A stretch of 64,000 nt of DNA from Ehretia macrophylla (lineage: Eukaryota > Streptophyta > Magnoliopsida > Boraginales > Ehretiaceae). Below are positions 1-12,860 of this stretch, piece after piece. Under the pieces are notes generated by a model. It saw only the letters and a program-made list of their open reading frames with translations, had not been told where the DNA came from and searched no databases. Where the stretch lies: contig CM075775.1 of the NCBI GenBank assembly GCA_037974665.1, positions 35,304,152-35,368,151 on the forward strand. The letters are read 5' to 3'. Numbering within the stretch: the stretch's first letter is position 1; each line of letters begins with the position of its first letter. Both the position numbers and the translations under genes were made by a program.

Positions 1-1213
1 GTAATTCTAACGCAAGTGCACGTATTGTAATAAGTAATAAAGTGATAAGTAAATATCATTCCCACGAAGACTGTGATTATTAAGTAACGAATTTGATTTA
101 GCTCTAACTTTATTTGGACAAGAACAAATTGAGAATTTGTAATTAACGACTAAAGAAATTATAGAACTTATAATAATAATAATAACTAAAACAATTACGA
201 AATTAACAAAATATGGTAATTCAATAATTAAAAGACTCTAGGGATTCCGATTTCACCAAGATTAATCATATTTGAAACTAGTGATTTAAATCAATTGACG
301 ACTATTCCCTACGTTGCCAGTAATTTCGCTAAGGTAGATATTAATCTTTCTCAAGCATCAATAACCTAACCCAATAAACAAGCTAACTACATTTCTGTGA
401 TAACTGTCAACTTATGGAACGCATTAAGCCCTAGAAATTCAAATGTTACACTAGATCTCATAACTATCTCTAGCTTATGACGATTTAATGGTATTTCACA
501 CGTGGTCTAATTTAGTTATCACTTCTCAGTCTCAAACCAAACCACGAATCATGCAATTGTTGATCAGGGAATCACAAGCATTAAACTTAGTATGAAATAC
601 TCAACGCATAAATGAAATAGTTCATCAATCAATCAAAACTAAAAAGCATCAAATATTCATAATCTGGCTACATCGTAGCCCTGGAAAAATAACTTAGAAC
701 ATCATAAAGAAATTAAATAAAACCTCAATTGTAACATAAAACATGATAAGAAAGATAGAGAAAACTAGGAGTTGGAGAAGAATTGGGGCAGAAGTCCGTC
801 TCCGGATCGTTCTTCCGTCTTCAACTCGCAAATCCTCTACTTTCTATCTTCTCTGGAATGTTTCTTGCTCACAAAACCAGCCGCCTCCAAAAGCTCCTAT
901 CAAATGTTTATTTTGCTTTTTTTAAACATAGGGTTTCTTCTCTTCACGCCTTTTACAAAATTGCCCTCAAATTTTCTGTGATACTGCGCAGCTACGCTAT
1001 GACTGCGCTACTTGTGATTTCTCTTCAATTTCTTCACACGCTACATGAATGCTCGCCCTTAGCCATTTTTCTTCAATTGTGCCTCAAAACTTAGACTTTC
1101 TCATGAAAATCACCTATGTCGCAAATCAAACACAAAACCAATCAAATTGCTCATACACTACTCAAGAACTAACAAAATTTAAGTGAAAATGTACTGAAAT
1201 AATATATCAATAA
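1..1213. other. AT-rich region without a recognisable gene
   Basis: No ORF here resembles a known protein. The short ORFs around 743-1094 overlap in three frames and have no family signature. The stretch could be an old repeat or transposon flank. The copia homology of the next element starts abruptly at about 1214-1234, and no LTR or primer-binding site precedes it. Confidence 0.5.
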
Positions 1214-1233
1214 TACACCCAACAATTACCGTT

Positions 1234-2670
1234 CCCAAACTAGAGGATCAATGGAATAATACTGAAGAACACCTGGCGAATTGTAATTTCAAAGCATTAA
1301 ACGCAATATTTAATGTAGTGGACATCAACCAGTTCAAACTCATTTCGAACTATGAAACGGCGAAAGAGGCATGGGATGTGTTACAAACATCGTTTGAAGG
1401 AACTGAAGTTGTAAAAAGATTCAAATTACAGTATCTGACCACAAAGTTTGAAGATCTAAAGATGTATGAGGATGAGACAGTGTCAGAGTTTTATGCACAA
1501 CTGTGCGACATAATCAATGAAGAGCAAAACTGGTGAGAAAGATTCTACGGTCCTTGCCAACAAGGTTTGCATCAAAGGTAGATGCGATTGAAGAATCAAA
1601 GGATCCTGACACTATGCAGGTTAATGCCCTTATCAGTTCATTAAAGATATATGAACTAAAATTTAAACAACAAAAGAAGGAGAAAACGCTTGCACTTCAG
1701 GCTGAACTATCTGATGAACTGGATGGCGGTGATGATGGTTTCGAAGCGCTAGCACTGTTGACAAAAAATTTTGCTAGAGCTGTTGGAAAATGGCAAAAAC
1801 AGAAGAAGTTCCCTATGTAAAGTAATAACAGTAGATAGAGTTTCAGCAGGCACAATAGAGGAGTGGTGGTGATACACCCAGAGAAACTGATAACAGGCCA
1901 AACACGAATATCTATGGAGAAAAGAAAAAGAAAAGTATACAGTGCAGTGAGTGTGAGGGCTTCGGGCACATACAAGTAGAATGTGCAAATACACTGAATA
2001 AGAAAAAGAAGGCGTTTAATGGCACATGGAGCGATGAGGAGCCAGAAGAGGAAGATGCTCCAAGTGATGACGGTACAGGAAATTGCACTCTTTGCTATTC
2101 AGAATGGTCATACTGTGTCCAGATCCGAGGTCACTATGACTAGTAAAGAGGACACCGACTGTGACAACTCAGAGACAGAAGAACCCATGAGCAATGTACA
2201 ACTCCTGGAAACTTATGAATTGATGTTTGAAAAATGGGTTGTGGTTTGTAAGAAGAATGAAGAATTGGTGGTTTCTAATCTTGAACAGAGTACAAAAATT
2301 GATGATCTTGAAAAACAAAATAAAACCCTCCACCAACAGTTAGAAGAAAAAACTCAAGAACTATTGGAACTACAGGGTGAATTTCAGCAGTTACAACGAG
2401 GTGTTTGCATGATGAATTTAGGGAAGCAAAAACTTGATCATGCACTTTCGATCCAGAAACCAAGTGGCGATTGCGCTGGTCTTGGGTATCAAGGATCAAG
2501 TTCTACTTATGCCACATTGTTTGTCAAAACCTCAGAAAAATTAGAACTTCCACAGTTAGCACCCTCACGGAATCCCACAGTAACATCAAAGAAGGAATTC
2601 GAAAGCATGTTTGTACCTATTTGTCACCACTGTGATCGTGCTAGACATATTTGACCCCACTGTTTTCGTC
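1234..2670 (+). pseudogene. E1 gag remnant (copia nucleocapsid, two zinc knuckles)
   Basis: Gag forms the particle that packages element RNA. The remnant reads ALNAIFNVVDINQFKLIS near 1291-1344 and then EAWDVLQ, the UBN2-type copia gag domain, matching E2 gag closely. A frameshift lies near 1530 and another after 1820. A first CCHC knuckle, starting CSECEGFGH, is encoded near 1942-1985 outside the main frame. A Glu/Lys-rich heptad-like coiled coil spans about 2270-2400. A second knuckle, CHHCDRARHI, lies near 2622-2665 and is cut by a TGA at 2653-2655, where E2 has Arg. Two knuckles around a coiled coil are the same arrangement seen in E2. Confidence 0.85.
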
Positions 2671-2754
2671 TCATGCGGGATGTAGGTATGTTCACTTACT
2701 CTTCTTCACATCAGTGTAGTTCCTCAAAAAGGGTAAGAAAAATATGGGTACCTA

Positions 2755-4200
2755 AGAGCAATCAAAAATGTCTTGTTATTTACACTTCCTTGAAAGTAGA
2801 TGCTACTAATTCATGTTATTTAGACAGTGGTTGCTCGAGACACATGACAGGTGAACGCAGTATCTTTACAGACTACCATGAATATCATGAAGGGCAAGTT
2901 ACATTGGTGATGGTGTCTCTGGAAGGGTAATTGGTCGTGGTACAGTGGCTGTAGAAGGTTTTCCCAAACTGACGGATATATTCCACGTTGATGGTCTTAG
3001 GGCAAACCTAATCAGCATAAGCCAACTGTGTGACCAAAATTTGTTTGTTCACTTCACTAAGGAAAGGTGTAGAGTGATTGACAGTAATGATAATTGTGTT
3101 CTTGTAGGAAAACACTCATCTAATAACTGTTACACTCTACCGAGTCCATCCAGCTGGGCTATGGTGTGCCTTAATAGCTCAGTTCAAATCACAGAACTAT
3201 GATATCAGAAGTTAAGTCATCTAAATATTGATTTGCTAACAAAGATTGCCAATGCAGGAATTGTCAGAGGAATCCCTAGGTTATCAAGAAAGAAGGAAGA
3301 CGTTTGTGGTTCATGCTAACTGGGAAAACAGATTCGAGCCCCACACAAGAAAACACTGTAGTTGGCCACGAACAAAGTGTTAAAACTGTTGCACATGGAT
3401 CTTATAGGTCCAGTCCAAACAGAGAGCTTGGGAGGTAAGAAATATATCTTTGTGTGTGTTGACGACTTTTTCAAGTTTGCATGGATGGACTTTCTACAGA
3501 AAAAATCTGAAACTTTTCAAGCCTTTCGAAAACTGTGTTTGCGGATCGCTACTAAAAAAGGTAATGCAAAGGTTATTCGAATCAGAAGTGATCATGATAA
3601 GGAATTTGAGAATAAATTCTTTTCTAATTTCTGTATCAATCATGGCATTTCTCACGAGTTTTTTGCTTCAAAAACACCACAACAAAATGGTGTTGTTGAG
3701 AGATGTAACAGGATGCTACAGGAAATGGCGTAAGCTATAATGACTGGAAGAAATACACCTAGGAAGTTCTGGGCTGAAGCCATCAACATTGCGTGTTATA
3801 CCATCAACAGGGTGTATCCACGATCAGGTACTGATAATACTCCCTACAAACTGTGGAAAGGTAAGAAGCCTACTGTAAAATACTTTCATGTTTTTGGCAA
3901 TATTTGTTACATTCTTAAAGATCGAGATAATCTGAGAAAGTTTGATGCCAAGAGCGATAAAGCTCTATTCTTGGGATATGCGTTGAACAGTCGGGCATAT
4001 AGAGTCTTCAATCTTCGTACACTAACCGTTATGAAATCTACAAATGTAGTTATTGATGATACTGTAGGTATGATTGATGTTGACAATGAATAGGAGGTAT
4101 CATCGAACACTGTTACACCTCAAGCAGATGAAGACAAGGGAAGTCTGAAGGAACCAAAAAAGTCACTGGAATCTAACATAGAGAGCCCAAAAAGAAGTCC
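2755..4200 (+). pseudogene. E1 pol part 1: protease and integrase remnant
   Basis: The aspartic protease site reads YLDSGCSRHMTG near 2818-2850. A frameshift near 2910-2945 moves pol into the frame it keeps to about 5660. The integrase zinc-binding region follows near 3200-3320 with HLNIDLL and CGSC. It is cut by a TAA at 3317-3319, where E2 has Gln. The DDE core follows: HMDLIGP, FVCVDDF, RSDHDKEF and then TPQQNGVVERCNR near 3675-3715. A TAA at about 3731 and a TAG near 4091 interrupt it. The HVFGNICYILKD and KSDKALFLGYA motifs near 3885-3985 are the usual C-terminal integrase landmarks of copia pol. Confidence 0.88.
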
Positions 4201-4585
4201 AAACTTTTCCAAGGTAAACATGATTGACTGTGCAGATTACTCGAGGGATGACAAGCATCATGATTAGTTCAGCAGGAAGTGTTCAGAGGATTCAGAAACT
4301 CAGCCTACTGTGCCAGCAGCAAATGCATTAGTGCCGACAGTGCTATCCAATGAAGAGTCAGGTGACAAGAAACTCTAAAAAACAAAAGGACATGAGAAAT
4401 TCATGGAGGACACTGTGGCTCACCTAGATCATAAGGAACCGTCAAGGCAAGTTCAAAGGGACCACTTGTTGAATGATGTTATTGGGCCATTGGATCAAGG
4501 TATCAAAACACGGGGTAAGCGTACAATTGACTATCAATAGTATGCCAGGTATGCATGTTTTATCTCTCAATTTGAGCCTAAGACT

Positions 4586-6100
4586 GTGAATGAAGTACTA
4601 GAAGATGATCACTGGATTAATGCTATGCAAAATGAGCTTAGCCAGTTTGCTAGGAATGACGTTTGGACTTTAGTACCTAGACCACAAGGTGTTAACATCA
4701 TAGGCACAAAATGGATATTCAAGAACAAAATCGATGAACAAGGTCTAATCACTCACAATAAAGCTAGACTAGTTGCACATGGATACACGCAAGTTGAGGG
4801 AATTGATTTTGACGAAACATTTGCACTTGTAGCTAGGATGGAGTCAATAAGACCGTTACTTGCCATTGCTTGTGTTTTGCATTTTAAACTATTTCAGATG
4901 GATGTGAAGAGTGCCTTCCTCAATGGCATCTTACAGGAAGAAGCGTATGTGAAACAACCAAAAGGCTTTGTTGATCCTCATTACCCTACATACGTATACA
5001 AGCTGAAAAAAGCACTATATGGTCTCAAATAAGCACCTCGTGCTTGGTATGAGAGGCTCACAAAGTTTTTGTTGGACAAGAGCTATACTCGAGGGGAAGT
5101 GGACAAAATATTGTTCGTGAAACACTTCAATACAAGATTGTTAATTGCTCAAATCTACGTGGATGATATTATGTTGGGCTCTACATCCAAAAATAGAGTC
5201 GATGTTTTTGTTGATCAGATGAAATGGGAGTTTGAAATGAGTATGGTAGAAGAACTAACGTACTTTCTTGGCTTGCAGGTCAAACAGTGTCACAATGGGA
5301 TATTTATCTCTCAAGAGAAGTATGCTCGCAACTTGGTCAAGAGGTTTGGCATGGCCAATATGAAAACAGTTCGGATACCTATCAACACCACCACCAAGCT
5401 GGCTAAGGGGGAAAATGAAAAAGCTATTGATTCGACATTGTATCGCAGCATAATCGGTAGTCTCTTGTACTTAACTGCAAGTCGTCCTAATATCTATTTC
5501 AGTGTCGGTGTGTGTGCACGATACCAGGCATATCCAAGGGAATCTCATCTTAAAGTAGTAAAATGCATCGTTAAATATGTGTTTGGCACTACTAGTTTAA
5601 GCATTTGGTACACTGTGGATACTAACACTAATTTGGCTAGTTACAGTGATTCTGAATGGCAGGGAATATAAATGATCAGAAAAGTATTACTAGGGGTTGT
5701 TTTTACATTGGCAACAATCTTGTATTATGGTACAGTAAGAAACATGCTTTTATATCCTTAAGCACAGCTGAGGCAGAGTATATAGCAGCTGGAAGTTGTT
5801 ATGCATAACTACCTACTGTGGATGAAGCAGATGCTTGAAGACTATAGTATTGGTAATCAATTACTTACTGTTTATTGTGATAATATGAGTGCAATCAATA
5901 TTTAAAAGAACCCTGTTCAACACTCCCGTACCAAACATATTGATATTAGACACCATTTCATACGGGAATTAGTGGAAACAAAACAAGTTGTACTTGAACA
6001 TATTGTGACTGAGAATCAACTGACAGATATTTTCACTAAGGTTCTCGATGCAGTGAGATTCGAAACAATACGCAAAGCCTTAGGCTTTTGCACACTCTAA
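4586..6100 (+). pseudogene. E1 pol part 2: reverse transcriptase and RNase H remnant
   Basis: The RT begins with [12 protein letters not shown] and GTKWIFKNK. Motif A is intact ([11 protein letters not shown]) and the catalytic YVDD is present near 5155-5170 (IYVDDIML). A TAA at 5030-5032 replaces Gln in GLKQAPRAW. RNase H is shifted by a frameshift near 5660 and cut by a TAA at 5806-5808 (Gln in E2) and another near 5903. Its motifs remain readable: STAEAEYIAA, YCDNMSAIN, HSRTKHIDIRHHFIRE and QLTDIFTK. Pol ends with LGFCTL and TAA at 6098-6100. The catalytic residues survive, but the reading frame does not. Confidence 0.9.
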
Positions 6101-7143
6101 CTGTGACATCCACAGGGAAACACAGTGGGACTACACTGATATAATATTATTTACACTGTGCTCCAACTGCATGGTACAGGAACCTTTTCTGCACCACTGT
6201 GAGCAAGCTTGCTGCTACTGTGCAAACAGTGAAGTCCTAGTGCTGATCAACTATATTACGCTTGTGACTTTGGAGTATCTCCATTCCCGGACACTAATCA
6301 GTATGCAAAGTTGTGAAAAAAGGGACCTGGCACATTGGTCTGAACTCAGACAATTACTGTATTATGCAAAAATCAAGGCCAACAATACTGTAACCACCTG
6401 GAAAAAGCTACTTTGGGCTACATAGAAATGCACAAGAGTGAAAGCTACTAGGACAAACAAGGTGTACAGTAAGTTGGTTAGTCTAGCGGGTAGTTTGAAC
6501 AACTATTATAGCTGATTTGTCACTTGGTTTCGATGTTCACTGTGCGGCAATGTCCAATCACAGCTCACACACACACCCTGGTCATATGTGTGAGAACTAA
6601 TGTGTAATGAATGTTATGTTTTTGTTTCAGATCTTCTTGTGGGGACCTATGGGGTGTTTACACTTTGAGTGCATAACCAAAGGCATGAAGCTTGTCTCGC
6701 ACTTGAGTATTGTGATAGGTCTGTCCAATTGTTTCTCTCATAGCGTCATCATTGATTGTGTTTTAATTGCAACCGGGAAAAAAAAATTCGAAAACAAAAA
6801 AAAAAAATAAGCCCCAAAATTATCGCCTCGTAGAAAAAGGGATTTATAATCTCCTTGGCAGTTACAAAGACAGGCGGTGCTTGTTTTTCTCTCCCATATT
6901 CCCAATGTTGTTGCACTTAATCACGCCACCTCTCTCTTTCTCTCTCTCCTATATCATTTCGTGTTTGATCGTGTGCCCTACATTTTTGCTTCCACTAACC
7001 TTTTTGCTGAGCTTTCTCTATAAAGGTAAATGGTCCGACGATCAACTCGACTCTAGTGAAAATCCAAACCCAACCGTGCTAACGAGTAAGGAACAGATCA
7101 TACACCCATAACCATTGATGATCTCGATTCATCCTCAACATCC
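6101..7143 (+). other. E1 spacer between pol and ORF3
   Basis: About 1 kb without a convincing gene. Short ORFs here match no family. It includes an A-rich run near 6777-6810 and a CT-rich stretch near 6930-6955, followed by a TATA-like sequence near 7018-7024. It could be the leader or intron of a subgenomic ORF3 transcript, but nothing in the sequence proves this. Confidence 0.5.
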
Positions 7144-8727
7144 ATGGCCACCTGTTCTCTTTCCTCCGAAGAAAGCTTCGATGCCACATTGGTTCATCGG
7201 CGCCGATCACAAACTGCTGCTCAGCCCTCCGGATTATCTTCTCCAAAACCTCCGCTTGTGGCCTATAGTGGGTCAGGCAGTGAAGAGAGCCTGCCGTTTC
7301 ATACTCCACCGACACCATTGTCGTCCAATAGGGAGACACCCACCACAGAGGAGATTGAGAAGCTGTTTAATTTTCTACCAACATCCGTGCTTGTCAAATC
7401 TTCCCCTACTGCTACAATAGCTCCCTCCTCTTCCAAATCATGACCACAGTCTTCAACCACTACAGCCATGCCCTCATTAGTCAAATATGAGTCTTCTTCA
7501 CAACCTGCAAAGGACACAGATCCTAAGGACCCATCTGTTCTAGGGTCCAAAAGGGCAGGTTCTCTAGTTAAACATGGTGTCAGGCGTAACAAACGTCTTT
7601 GGACATCCTCCCTATCAGAGTTCAAACAAGGGCAGAATGATAAGGACAGCGAGTCGCCTCATCTCGATCTCACAGACGCCTACTCTGACAAGTTTTTCCT
7701 CTCTATCAACAAAGATCGGTTTACACGCTTTGCTGTCAAAGGTTTTCTGATTGAGAAAAAGATATTGGCCGATAGCTATCGTCCCTACGGTCTGCATTCT
7801 CTTTTGGAGAGAAAGGGTATATTGTCACTGAGTACTACGCTCCAACCGTTTCTTCCCACTGTCGTGCATGAGTTCCATGCCAACATTCACAAGAACATAG
7901 TGGATCCCTCATCCCCACATTACCATCAAGTTTACCTTTGAGGGCAGGTCCATATGTTTTCACCTCTTGCCATCAACAAGTTCTTGAAGTATTAGCCATC
8001 CAAGCTAGTTACTGAGGGGGAGCCATCTCTTGACACAGTGGTGTCTGAACTGATTGGGTATGAGACAGAGTGGCCAGGTAAAAATTTGGATGCATCATGT
8101 CTCATGGCCAAGTATGTTGCCCTCCACAAAGTCGTGATCCATAATGTTTATCCTACGTCGCATAACACAACTGTTAACGGTCATACAACCACTATTATGT
8201 ATCGTCTTGACACAGGTGATAGTTTTGATTTAGGGGAGATTATCTTCAACCGTGTACTACGTGAAGTTGAACTCAAGACAAACAACAAGTTGTTGTCGTA
8301 TCCTTATTTTTTGTTTGTTTTTCTGTCTGCCAATCAGACTTTTGACTCAGATGGTGACAAGTTTTTGCAGATGTCTGAAACTTTTGCTTTTAGTCCTAAG
8401 TATGTGCAGGGTACACGATTGATTGATGTAGATCTTCTCAAAAGTGCCATAGCTCCCAGTGAGCCAACTGTCCCTACTAAGTCTACCACAGGGAGGACCT
8501 CTGCTAAGGCGGTGAAAAGCAAGGTCAAGCCAGTCTATTCCCCCCAAGTTGACGATCTTGCACCATCCATAGGTGGTGTGACTGGACTCTCTGCCACTAT
8601 GAAGTCTTTACGACAAGTTCTGGCTACACAGGAAAAATGAATTCAGGATGTTCTGGCCAGCCACAGTGCCATCATTGACCTGGTTCAAGAAGTTCTTACT
8701 CACCTGCATTCCTCCTTTGACAATTGA
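7144..8727 (+). pseudogene. E1 ORF3: conserved third ORF of a SIRE-type element
   Basis: One frame runs from ATG 7144 (context ATCCATGGCC) to TGA 8725-8727, 528 codons including the stop. It is broken only by TGA 7441, TGA 7939, TAG 7993 and TGA 8638. The N-terminal third is Ser/Thr/Pro-rich and looks disordered. The middle part (SINKDRFTRF, VVHEFHANIH, HQVYL, FSPLAINKFL, ELIGYETEW, AKYVALHKVV, FDLGEIIFNR) aligns with ORF3 of E2. It resembles the family named putative plant transposon protein. After the last internal stop the same frame continues as a helical, coiled-coil-like tail (IQDVLASHSAIIDLVQEVL). The position after pol is that of env-like genes in SIRE elements. I see no clear signal peptide or membrane anchor, so an envelope role is not supported. 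Function unknown. Confidence 0.75.
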
Positions 8728-9174
8728 TGTTCTTGTTTATATGGCCTGCGTGCCACTGAACCATTTTATTTTCTCCTCTTACTTTTTCTTTAGGGCTTGT
8801 GGCCTTAGTACTCATATGTTTTGTTTACGTGATTTTCTCTTCCTGCCTTATTGCATATACCTACTCTTGCTAGCTACTTCGTGTTTCATGTGAACAGCCT
8901 TTGGCCTTGGTTTCTGGCAAAAAATGGGAAACATTGTGTTTACTGAGAAGAGGTTATATGGCCAGGTTAGTTATACTGTTAATATCATTGTGTTTACTAT
9001 GAACAGGTTATGTAAACAAGTTACTCGTTCATAGTTTGTTACACTGTGAGACAGTTTTTAGGTTATACTGTTATGAGGCTGTAGTGTTATGCTTGAGGTC
9101 TTAGTTTGCAGGGTCATTCATCTAGTTACCGAGTGTTGACAATACACAGGCTGGTTTTTGCCAAAAACAAAGCC
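8728..9174 (+). other. E1 spacer between ORF3 and the polypurine tract
   Basis: Non-coding 3' region of the element. The text is T- and G-rich with repeated short motifs such as GTTATACTGTTA near 8971 and again near 9063. Nothing else is recognisable. Confidence 0.5.
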
Positions 9175-9186
9175 AAATGGGGAGCT
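9175..9186 (+). promoter_or_regulatory. E1 polypurine tract
   Basis: AAATGGGGAGC(T) sits directly before the LTR start TGTTAG at 9187. This is the plus-strand primer site of reverse transcription. E2 has the equivalent AAAGGGGGAGAT next to its 3' LTR, and both are preceded by a similar GCCAAAAACAAAGCC-like stretch. Confidence 0.8.
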
Positions 9187-9999
9187 TGTTAGCTCGAGAT
9201 TAGGGAAAATTTTCTATTGTCTTAATTGTCTTTATTTTTGGTAAAAGATTGTGCAGGATCTATTTTATATGGTAAGCTATCAATTTGCTGCAACTGTAAT
9301 CGTGAGGCGATTCTGATGAGGCCAAGCAGATTTTGATTGAGCAAATCTTTGATTAGGCAAAATCTTTAGAGATTGACTTGGGTAAAGACTCCTACAAGGG
9401 CCAACTAGGATTGTGGGTGCTTAGAGCCCAAGTCTGCAGACCTTACCCTTTTATATATGCTTTTACTCGAGCAAAAAGGGTAGAGAAGACATAGAGCAGA
9501 ATTTGGATCTTGTAAGGGGCTGTTATGAGTGTATTGAGTCTGTCTGTTTAATCACTGTGATGAGAAACTGCTCTGCATACTGTGTGTGTACTGAGCGTGT
9601 ATTGTAAACACTCCAATCACTTGTTTTGTAATACATCCTTTGGGAGAAGGAGGTGAGTATTCAAGAGAATACGCCAAGTCGAGGAGATCTCGCTAGGTTG
9701 TAAATCCTTAGGTAGGTTAGATGGTCTAGGCGGTGAGGGTTACAAGGGAGTTGTCAATCACGTGAGTCCATTGACTGTTGTAACCATGAAAACATTTAGT
9801 GGATTGCCTATTTAGACCAGGGAGTGGTCTCGTGGTTTTTTTTCCAATTGGGTTTTCACGTTAAAATATTGTGTGCTCCTTATTTACAGTCTTTTATCTG
9901 TTTCACTGTATGCTTAAGATGTATCACTGTGGTTAATCTACAAACGTGTTTAATTATTTAAACGCACAATCGAACACGAAGTTAGAAACTTAATTTTCA
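9187..9999 (+). repeat. E1 3' LTR
   Basis: It starts TGTTAG immediately after the polypurine tract. A TATA-like TTATATAT lies at 9451-9458, and a segment TTTTCACGTTAAAATATTG near 9852 is shared in kind with the E2 LTR (CCACGTTAAATCTTGGTG on its own strand). The 3' end is uncertain because no clean CTAACA is visible; candidates lie between about 9942 and 9999. No matching 5' LTR exists in the window. Confidence 0.7.
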
Positions 10000-12299
10000 G
10001 ATATTCTCAATTTTGGCATAAGATATTCCTAATTTGTTATTTCATTTATGTTGCAAATTTATTAATTACATATGGAAAATGTTGTAGCCACTATCCATGG
10101 AACTGAAAGCCTTGAAACTTGAGACATTAATAATAGAATAGAATAACAATTTTTTTTTTTGCTAACTTTTGGAGAAACCAAAACAGAAGTTAAGGAAAAA
10201 TATTTACAAACTTGCATAAAGGATGATGAAATTCACAAAAGTGTGTAAACTCCATTTAAATAATTAACACATGTTATCAATACTGTAAATAAAATCCTAG
10301 ATTAAGAAACAAGGCAACATGTCATTTTGTTAAAAATTAAAATACTAAGTCCGTATCAACTAGTACATAACTAAAATAAACTGAAGTTTATTAGTTTGTC
10401 GAATCTTTAATAGGTAGGCTTCTAATGCTAATAACTTGCGGTGGCATTTAGATTTCAACCTAACGTTATAATGAATAACAATAAAGCTCTAACAAAAAAA
10501 AAGGAAAATTAAAGCTATAAAATAATTATTTAATTTTACATTCAATTATTTATATTATTTCATATTATATCATCATTATTCTCTCTTATAACATTGTACT
10601 GGGAATTTGCATGAGCGTGCTGATCTATCATCAAACTTGATGAAGAAACTCAACTAGTATTTGAATCGTAACACGTGTAAGGACTGTAAGTTGTTTGGTA
10701 AAGGGGTGGAGGTTATAGAACTTTGATCTAGAATCTAACTCAAAATTTTTTAATATAACATGTCACTATTTAATTATTGTTTTTAATTCTTAATGACCAA
10801 ATAAATTTTGAATGAATTACCGAAAAAAAGAAAAAAAAAGAATTTTGGAGGATACTACACGTGTCACTGCTCACGGTGCAAAACTGTTGTTCTTCAAAAC
10901 TTGGTACTAGCTAGGTTTCTATAAGAATTTTTACCAAAAAAAAAAAAAAGGTTTCTATAAGAATCAGTCACTACTTATATACTGTTTAATTTAGAGACTT
11001 ACTCACTAATTATATATTGTTTAATTTAGAAACTTGATAATACATGTTTGTGTACTAAAATCTGAATATATACTCATTGTCACGTTTTCTGAAGATTAAA
11101 AACATACGAAGGATTTTGATTACAACTTTTGGCAATCAAATTATATTCGTGAGCTAGCTTTGATGGTCAATTTAAAATAACTTCAAACAAGGAAGAATAA
11201 TGCCCCTTATCCCCCTGACATCACTTACCTAAGGTTATAAGACGTCAATATTTTACTAAAAAAAATTTATTTAAAAACATTCAGACGCAAAAAGTGTGAA
11301 CTCTACGAGCATATGCTCATACAAAAGACAAATGTTTTTTAGACTAACATTTTACTTAACCACATGTAAAGTCAATTGGTAGTACAGTGTGTGATTGGAA
11401 GAATAGTTCTTGACCCAGAAAAGAAATGAAAAATAGATGATCAAATAGATCAAACGATTAAATATTAATAGAACAAGTATATACCCACCCATCCCTTTTT
11501 ATTTGTGTAAAAGGTTAACAAATAAATAAATGTTAAGAGAAGGAGATACTCCATTTTAAATAAATGCCAACTTGATGTACGAAACTTTTAGTATGCACAT
11601 AGTTCTGAGAAATATTAGATCCATTTTGAAGTTTATTTCATATTTTGCAAGAAGGTGATCCCTCGATAAAGACCACAAAAAAGGGAGGAACAAAAATCAA
11701 CATCCTTGCTTTATGGTTTTCAATAGGGCTATTGGCTCCAACAGGTTAGACGCATTCAGGAAAACTTTGTACAAGCAGTGACCTTAGACAAACTCAATGC
11801 TGTTCTAAAATGGCAAAAATCTATAAAGCTTCCCAAAGTATCAACATAAAAAATTTTAAAAAAAAGTCACGGTATATATGAAATCAAATCAAATCTTCTC
11901 CCACTAGGTCAGGTGGCATATATCAAAACCTAGTCGGGAAACTAATGTGGAAGAATTAATGTAAAAGAAAGAATTAAGGAATAACTAGTTTATAAAGAGG
12001 TTATAGGTCCTTGCCCCAACAAAAAAAAGATGTACTGAAGCTCTAGATAAACCACAACAGTTCTAACTCTTATGATAATGGAAATTACTTCAAAGACACC
12101 TAGATATATAGATTTGAAACAATTGGATCATTAAACTAAGCTTATTAATCTAAAATCAATCACAAGAAGGTATAAAGAAAACAGCTGCCTTTGAATTATA
12201 TTTAAACAGTAGTGTCTAAAAATGACAGAATTTAAACACATTGACAATCCGCCATCCCAACACATATAAACTACTATGGTAAAATAATTCACATATATA
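10000..12299. other. AT-rich intergenic region
   Basis: Homopolymer A and T runs and short ORFs only. A phrase TTTCTATAAGAAT is repeated near 10915 and 10952. I see no gene, RNA or mobile element that I can name. Confidence 0.5.
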
Positions 12300-12860
12300 A
12301 GAAATTCCTCGCAGGTAAATAACTAAAACTTTGTATTTGGTCCTGAATCATTCCATCTTCGACCTTGCTTCTGATCATGTTGTTTCTTTCCTTTGTGCAT
12401 ATAGTATGCAAGAAGCAATAGTAGCAATAAGCAGAACACCAGCAGCAACTGATGAGATCCAATAATGATTTTCTTATGGTTCTACTAGGAAGGTGTCTGC
12501 AACAGGCAGAAGTGAACCCATCATTTGTTTGGAAGATTAATATAATTATATAACAAGGATTAACTGAAAAATGCAAAAGAAAACCATTGTTTTTACATAT
12601 AATTTAATTTCCAACATTGGGCATCCTCTAAAATCAGGAATTGGACCAGTCAATGCCTTACCAGCAAGCCATCTGCAACGGAAAAACAAGTGCACAAGTG
12701 TCAAAGATACAACTGATTCAACATTAAGAACGGGGGAGCTATCAGACCAAAGAGATTTGATTAAAGCTTAAGACTTACAATTCAACTTTAATTTGTCAGC
12801 TCTGAAGGGATACTTCTTGTCAAATTCTTCTGGGCCGGGATAGCTTCAATCCTCACTAGC
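12300..12860 (-). pseudogene. Fragment of an LRR receptor-like kinase gene (no kinase domain)
   Basis: On minus, three exon-like pieces are legible. At about 12890-12785: VRIEAIPAQKNLTRSIPSEL, an LRR with the LTGSIP pattern. At about 12672-12605, after a TTGCAG acceptor-like site: WLAGKALTGPIPDFRGCP, the next LRR. At about 12505-12390, after another GTTGCAG: NHYWISSVAAGVLLIATIASC followed by ILYAQRK, a transmembrane helix with a basic stop-transfer end. The order LRR, LRR, TM matches malectin/LRR receptor kinases of the At1g67720/At2g37050 type. Stop codons and a frameshift interrupt the pieces, and no kinase domain follows at lower coordinates. The family call is by eye from short motifs. 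Confidence 0.5.

Larger units (their letters stand above)
1214..9999 (+). mobile_element. E1: 5'-truncated SIRE/Maximus-type Ty1-copia retrotransposon
   Basis: The order on + is gag, protease, integrase, reverse transcriptase, RNase H, a spacer, a third ORF, a polypurine tract and one LTR, as in SIRE/Maximus copia elements. The 5' LTR, primer-binding site and gag N-terminus are missing: homology to E2 gag begins within the segment reading PKLEDQW at 1234-1254. Frameshifts and stop codons break gag and pol, so the copy cannot move by itself. The 3' end is approximate because the LTR terminus is not sharp. It is more decayed than E2 (18176-27797) and therefore probably older. Confidence 0.9.

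Noticed and set aside
743..1094. Three overlapping ORFs of 60-103 residues
   Set aside because: They share the same bases in different frames and carry no motif. There is no evidence of coding.
7144..8727. Calling ORF3 a retroviral-type envelope gene
   Set aside because: Only the position fits. I see no signal peptide, cleavage site or membrane anchor, and the tail is a soluble coiled-coil type.
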